Source: Ruminococcus flavefaciens (GTDB lineage Bacteria > Bacillota_A > Clostridia > Oscillospirales > Ruminococcaceae). Taken from it: DNA of 8,491 nucleotides. Location of the stretch: positions 1 to 8,491 of the forward strand of contig SFFP01000068.1 in NCBI GenBank assembly GCA_004556875.1, read 5' to 3'. The notes under the pieces are model-generated. The model was given only the letters and a program-made list of their open reading frames with translations. It had not been told where the DNA came from and ran no database searches. The position numbers and the translations under genes are program-made. This document shows positions 6,551 through 8,491 of this stretch, one piece after another (the first letter of the stretch is position 1; the number at the start of each line of letters is the position of its first letter).

Positions 6551-6558
6551 CTTCTCAA
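6520..6558 (-). CDS. Candidate leader peptide, 12 codons (TTG start)
   Basis: This frame starts with TTG eight bases after the GAGG of a near-perfect Shine-Dalgarno sequence (GAGGTGAT) that serves no other obvious gene. It encodes MRRCAVNAPCKV and stops at TGA inside the loop of hairpin 1. A ribosome on it would open the left arm of that hairpin. Short, basic and cysteine-containing, it resembles regulatory leader peptides of antibiotic resistance genes only in placement and size; I do not recognise the sequence. The spacing favours this start over the ATG eight bases later. Whether it is translated is unproven. Confidence 0.4.
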   Translation of the reverse strand: MRRCAVNAPCKV

Positions 6559-6578
6559 GGATATCACCTCTTTGATGT

Positions 6579-8465
6579 TTATTTTACGAATTTTGCCTTG
6601 ATTATAGTGTAGCCGTATGGCTTAACAGTTATAGTGTCGTTCATAAATCCGCCGTAGAATGGCTGGAAGTCCTCAAAGCGCGAGAGTATGGAGCTTATAT
6701 TGCCAAGCTCAACAGTATCGTCGCTTCTGTTTACGAAAATGATATAGTCCATTTTCTGACCCTGACGGGTAAAGCCGATAAGGCGGCTGTCGTGGGTCTC
6801 TTTTTCGTTGATGACGAAGTATATGCGTCCGTCCTTCATATTCGGGATAGACTTTCTTACGCGGCTAAGCTCGGCAACATAGTTGATAAGCTCTTTATCC
6901 TCGTGTCCCCAGGGGTAACAGCGGCGGTTGAACGGGTCTTTATAGCCCTGTAAGCCTGCCTCATCGCCGTAGTATATGCTTGGAACACCGGGCAGGAAGA
7001 ACTGCAGAGCCATTGCGGCTTTGAGCATTTCCTTTCCGTGAGCGTACTGCTCCTCGGAGAGATAGCGTTCAGCCATCCAGTCCTTGCTCTTATCGTCGCA
7101 GTTTTCGCCGCCGAGGCGGTTTATGGCACGTTCGATATCGTGAGTAGAAACGAAGTTCATAAGAACGTCTATAGTAGGCTTAGGATAGTTCTCGACAATA
7201 GTCATTATAGAGTTGATGAAGTCGATAGGCTTGCCACCCTTCATGAACGAGATTATAGCCTCGCGGAACGGGTAATTCATTACAGAGTCCAGCTGGTCGC
7301 CTAAGAGATAGCGGCGCTTTACGCCGTAGCTCTCTTTGTTGGTAGCGTCCTCCCAAACCTCTCCGATTATGATTTTTTCATTGTCATAGCCTTTTACGCA
7401 TTTTCTCAGGTTGTTGAGGAACTGGTCGGGAAGCTCGTCAGCAACGTCAAGTCGGTATCCTGCCGCACCCTTGTCAAGCCAGTAGCGGAGAACACCCTCA
7501 TCTCCGCAGATGAACTCGGTATAGTCCTCGTTGTTTTCACATACGTTAGGTAGAGTGTCGATACCCCACCATGATTCGTATGTATTGGGGTAGTCGATGA
7601 AGGAGTACCAGTCGTAGTATTTGCTTTCCTTAGACTGGAAAGCTCCCAGCTCGGGATAGCGTCCGAACTTGTTGAAGTAAACGCTGTCAGCGCCTGTGTG
7701 AGAGAATACGCCGTCGAGAATTATGGATATATCGTACTTTTCAGCCTCTTTGCAAAGCTCCTCAAACTCGTCATTAGTACCGAGAAGAGGGTCAGCCTTC
7801 ATATAGTCGGCGGTATTGTATCGGTGATTTTCATGGGATTCAAAAATCGGATTGAGATAGATGCAGGTAACTCCTAAATCGTGGAGATATGGGAGCTTTG
7901 ACTGTATACCTGCAAAATCGCCGCCGAAATAGTCGTTGTTCCATACATGACCGTTCTGGTCAGGCTTATAGAATGGAGTACCGCCCCAGTCATCGCGGAG
8001 AACGCGTCCCTCAGGGATATTCTCCTTTGGCTTGCCGCTGTTGCAGAAGCGGTCAGGGAATATCTGGTACATTATACCGCCTTTGAGAAACTCAGGTGTC
8101 TCATAGGTGTTTCGGTAAACTGTGAGCTGGAACATATCGCCGTGGTCAAGACATCCTTCATGGACGTTTATCTTCTTGATATAGTGTCGGATACCGCCCT
8201 CAGTATACGAGAAATAGTAGTAATGCACATCGGTGTATCTTGCATTGTATTCAGCTGTATAAGCAAAGCAGTCCTCTTCCTCAGTGACTTCGTTCATGCT
8301 TATAAAGCGCTCCTTGAAGCCTGTTCTGAAAAGTACGAGAACAGGAGAAAAGTCAGGTTTTACGTCTTTAGGAAGTCTGATGGTGAAGCGGCAGGTCTCA
8401 AACTGACGTACAGCTCCGAAAATTGATTTATATCCCAAATTCCATGTATCATAGATAGGTCTCAT
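6579..8465 (-). CDS. GH13 alpha-glycosidase (neopullulanase / cyclomaltodextrinase-like)
   Basis: The 628-residue cytoplasmic enzyme hydrolyses alpha-1,4 (and possibly alpha-1,6) links in maltodextrins or related oligosaccharides. An N-terminal beta-sandwich of about 120 residues, like the CBM34-type domain of neopullulanases, precedes the (beta/alpha)8 barrel, which begins near MYQIFPDRF (around Y133). All four GH13 signature regions are present: DGVFSH (D251, H256), GYRLDVADE with the nucleophile D340, GEVWED with the acid/base E369, and STHDIER with the third carboxylate D443. A C-terminal beta domain ends at residue 628. There is no signal peptide, so it should act on imported oligosaccharides. 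The start chosen is the ATG at 8465, with CGGAG (8481-8477) 11 bases upstream; a GTG at 8477 overlaps that site and is rejected. No terminator separates it from the MFS leader. Exact specificity is not deducible; its own promoter lies outside the window. Confidence 0.94.
   Translation of the reverse strand: MRPIYDTWNLGYKSIFGAVRQFETCRFTIRLPKDVKPDFSPVLVLFRTGFKERFISMNEVTEEEDCFAYTAEYNARYTDVHYYYFSYTEGGIRHYIKKINVHEGCLDHGDMFQLTVYRNTYETPEFLKGGIMYQIFPDRFCNSGKPKENIPEGRVLRDDWGGTPFYKPDQNGHVWNNDYFGGDFAGIQSKLPYLHDLGVTCIYLNPIFESHENHRYNTADYMKADPLLGTNDEFEELCKEAEKYDISIILDGVFSHTGADSVYFNKFGRYPELGAFQSKESKYYDWYSFIDYPNTYESWWGIDTLPNVCENNEDYTEFICGDEGVLRYWLDKGAAGYRLDVADELPDQFLNNLRKCVKGYDNEKIIIGEVWEDATNKESYGVKRRYLLGDQLDSVMNYPFREAIISFMKGGKPIDFINSIMTIVENYPKPTIDVLMNFVSTHDIERAINRLGGENCDDKSKDWMAERYLSEEQYAHGKEMLKAAMALQFFLPGVPSIYYGDEAGLQGYKDPFNRRCYPWGHEDKELINYVAELSRVRKSIPNMKDGRIYFVINEKETHDSRLIGFTRQGQKMDYIIFVNRSDDTVELGNISSILSRFEDFQPFYGGFMNDTITVKPYGYTIIKAKFVK
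6601..6606 (-). promoter_or_regulatory. Possible lone -10 element for the MFS leader transcript
   Basis: A perfect TATAAT (6606-6601, minus strand) lies inside the last codons of the GH13 gene, about 30 bases before the leader Shine-Dalgarno. There is no good -35 hexamer at 16-18 bases and no extended -10 TG, so this is a weak call. If real, it would start the MFS transcript near 6594 with a leader of about 170 bases. Confidence 0.25.
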
Positions 8466-8491
8466 ATAGAAAAACACTCCGTTTTCTTATT

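Larger units (their letters stand above)
6425..6570 (-). promoter_or_regulatory. Candidate translation-attenuation leader of the MFS gene
   Basis: On the minus strand this leader holds, in order: a very strong Shine-Dalgarno sequence GAGGTGAT (6570-6563) serving a short reading frame; hairpin 1, a perfect 9-bp repeat (6536-6528 with 6513-6505, 14-base loop); hairpin 2, 6 bp (6499-6494 with 6488-6483, 5-base loop); and hairpin 3, a perfect 9-bp repeat (6472-6464 with 6434-6426, 29-base loop). Hairpin 3 takes the last G of the pump's AGGAG into its stem, leaves AGGA at the loop edge and ends one base before the start codon, so it should hinder initiation. Six bases in the hairpin 1 loop (GAGGGA, 6521-6516) can pair with TCCCTC (6478-6473) directly next to hairpin 3. 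None of the hairpins has a T run after it on this strand, which favours translational over transcriptional control. The structures are seen; the regulatory role is inferred. Confidence 0.5.

Noticed and set aside
7947..8426. 159-codon plus-strand frame opposite the GH13 N-terminal region
   Set aside because: It is antisense to the conserved GH13 gene and appears to be a by-product of that gene's codon pattern; no ribosome binding site or domain was recognised.

Overview
The window looks like chromosomal DNA from a low-to-moderate GC Gram-positive anaerobe of the Clostridia, most likely a Ruminococcus-type gut or rumen bacterium. The evidence is strong AGGAG-type ribosome binding sites, near-consensus sigma-A promoters, a Clostridia-style single-chain (dimeric) glycyl-tRNA synthetase, a cytoplasmic GH13 alpha-glucan enzyme and a lipobox lipoprotein. 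The genus is inferred from sequence style, not from a search. No phage, transposon, CRISPR array, tRNA or rRNA was seen.

Layout. Bases 1-351 (+) hold the C-terminal part of a DinB-fold protein cut by the window edge. It converges on a small predicted lipoprotein of unknown function (425-826, -), with a bidirectional terminator at 371-401 between them. The lipoprotein gene and a monofunctional aspartate kinase (1123-2457, +) diverge from a 296-base region with a perfect-consensus promoter for the former and a good one for the latter. The aspartate kinase ends in its own terminator (2462-2487). A membrane-anchored family 2 glycosyltransferase (2580-3566, +) and glycyl-tRNA synthetase (3685-5091, +) follow, each with its own TTGACA-17 bp promoter, so these three plus-strand genes look like separate transcription units. 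A second bidirectional terminator (5113-5143), nearly the same stem as the first, separates glyS from the convergent minus-strand pair.

The minus-strand pair, in transcription order, is a GH13 alpha-glycosidase (8465-6579) and then, after 154 bases, a 12-helix MFS efflux protein of the macrolide-efflux-like (MFS_3) type (6424-5150).

The 154-base GH13-MFS gap is the most interesting part of the window. Read on the minus strand it has a very strong Shine-Dalgarno sequence in front of a 12-codon reading frame. An overlapping 20-codon frame begins Met-Arg-Cys-Lys. Three perfect inverted repeats follow (9, 6 and 9 bp), and the last one places the pump's ribosome binding site at the loop edge and occupies the bases just before its start codon. 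This is the architecture of drug-inducible leader-peptide (translation attenuation) control of resistance genes, and I propose it as a candidate ribosome-sensing switch for this pump. The rest of the window is ordinary housekeeping and accessory metabolism: amino-acid biosynthesis, translation, envelope glycosylation and intracellular alpha-glucan use.
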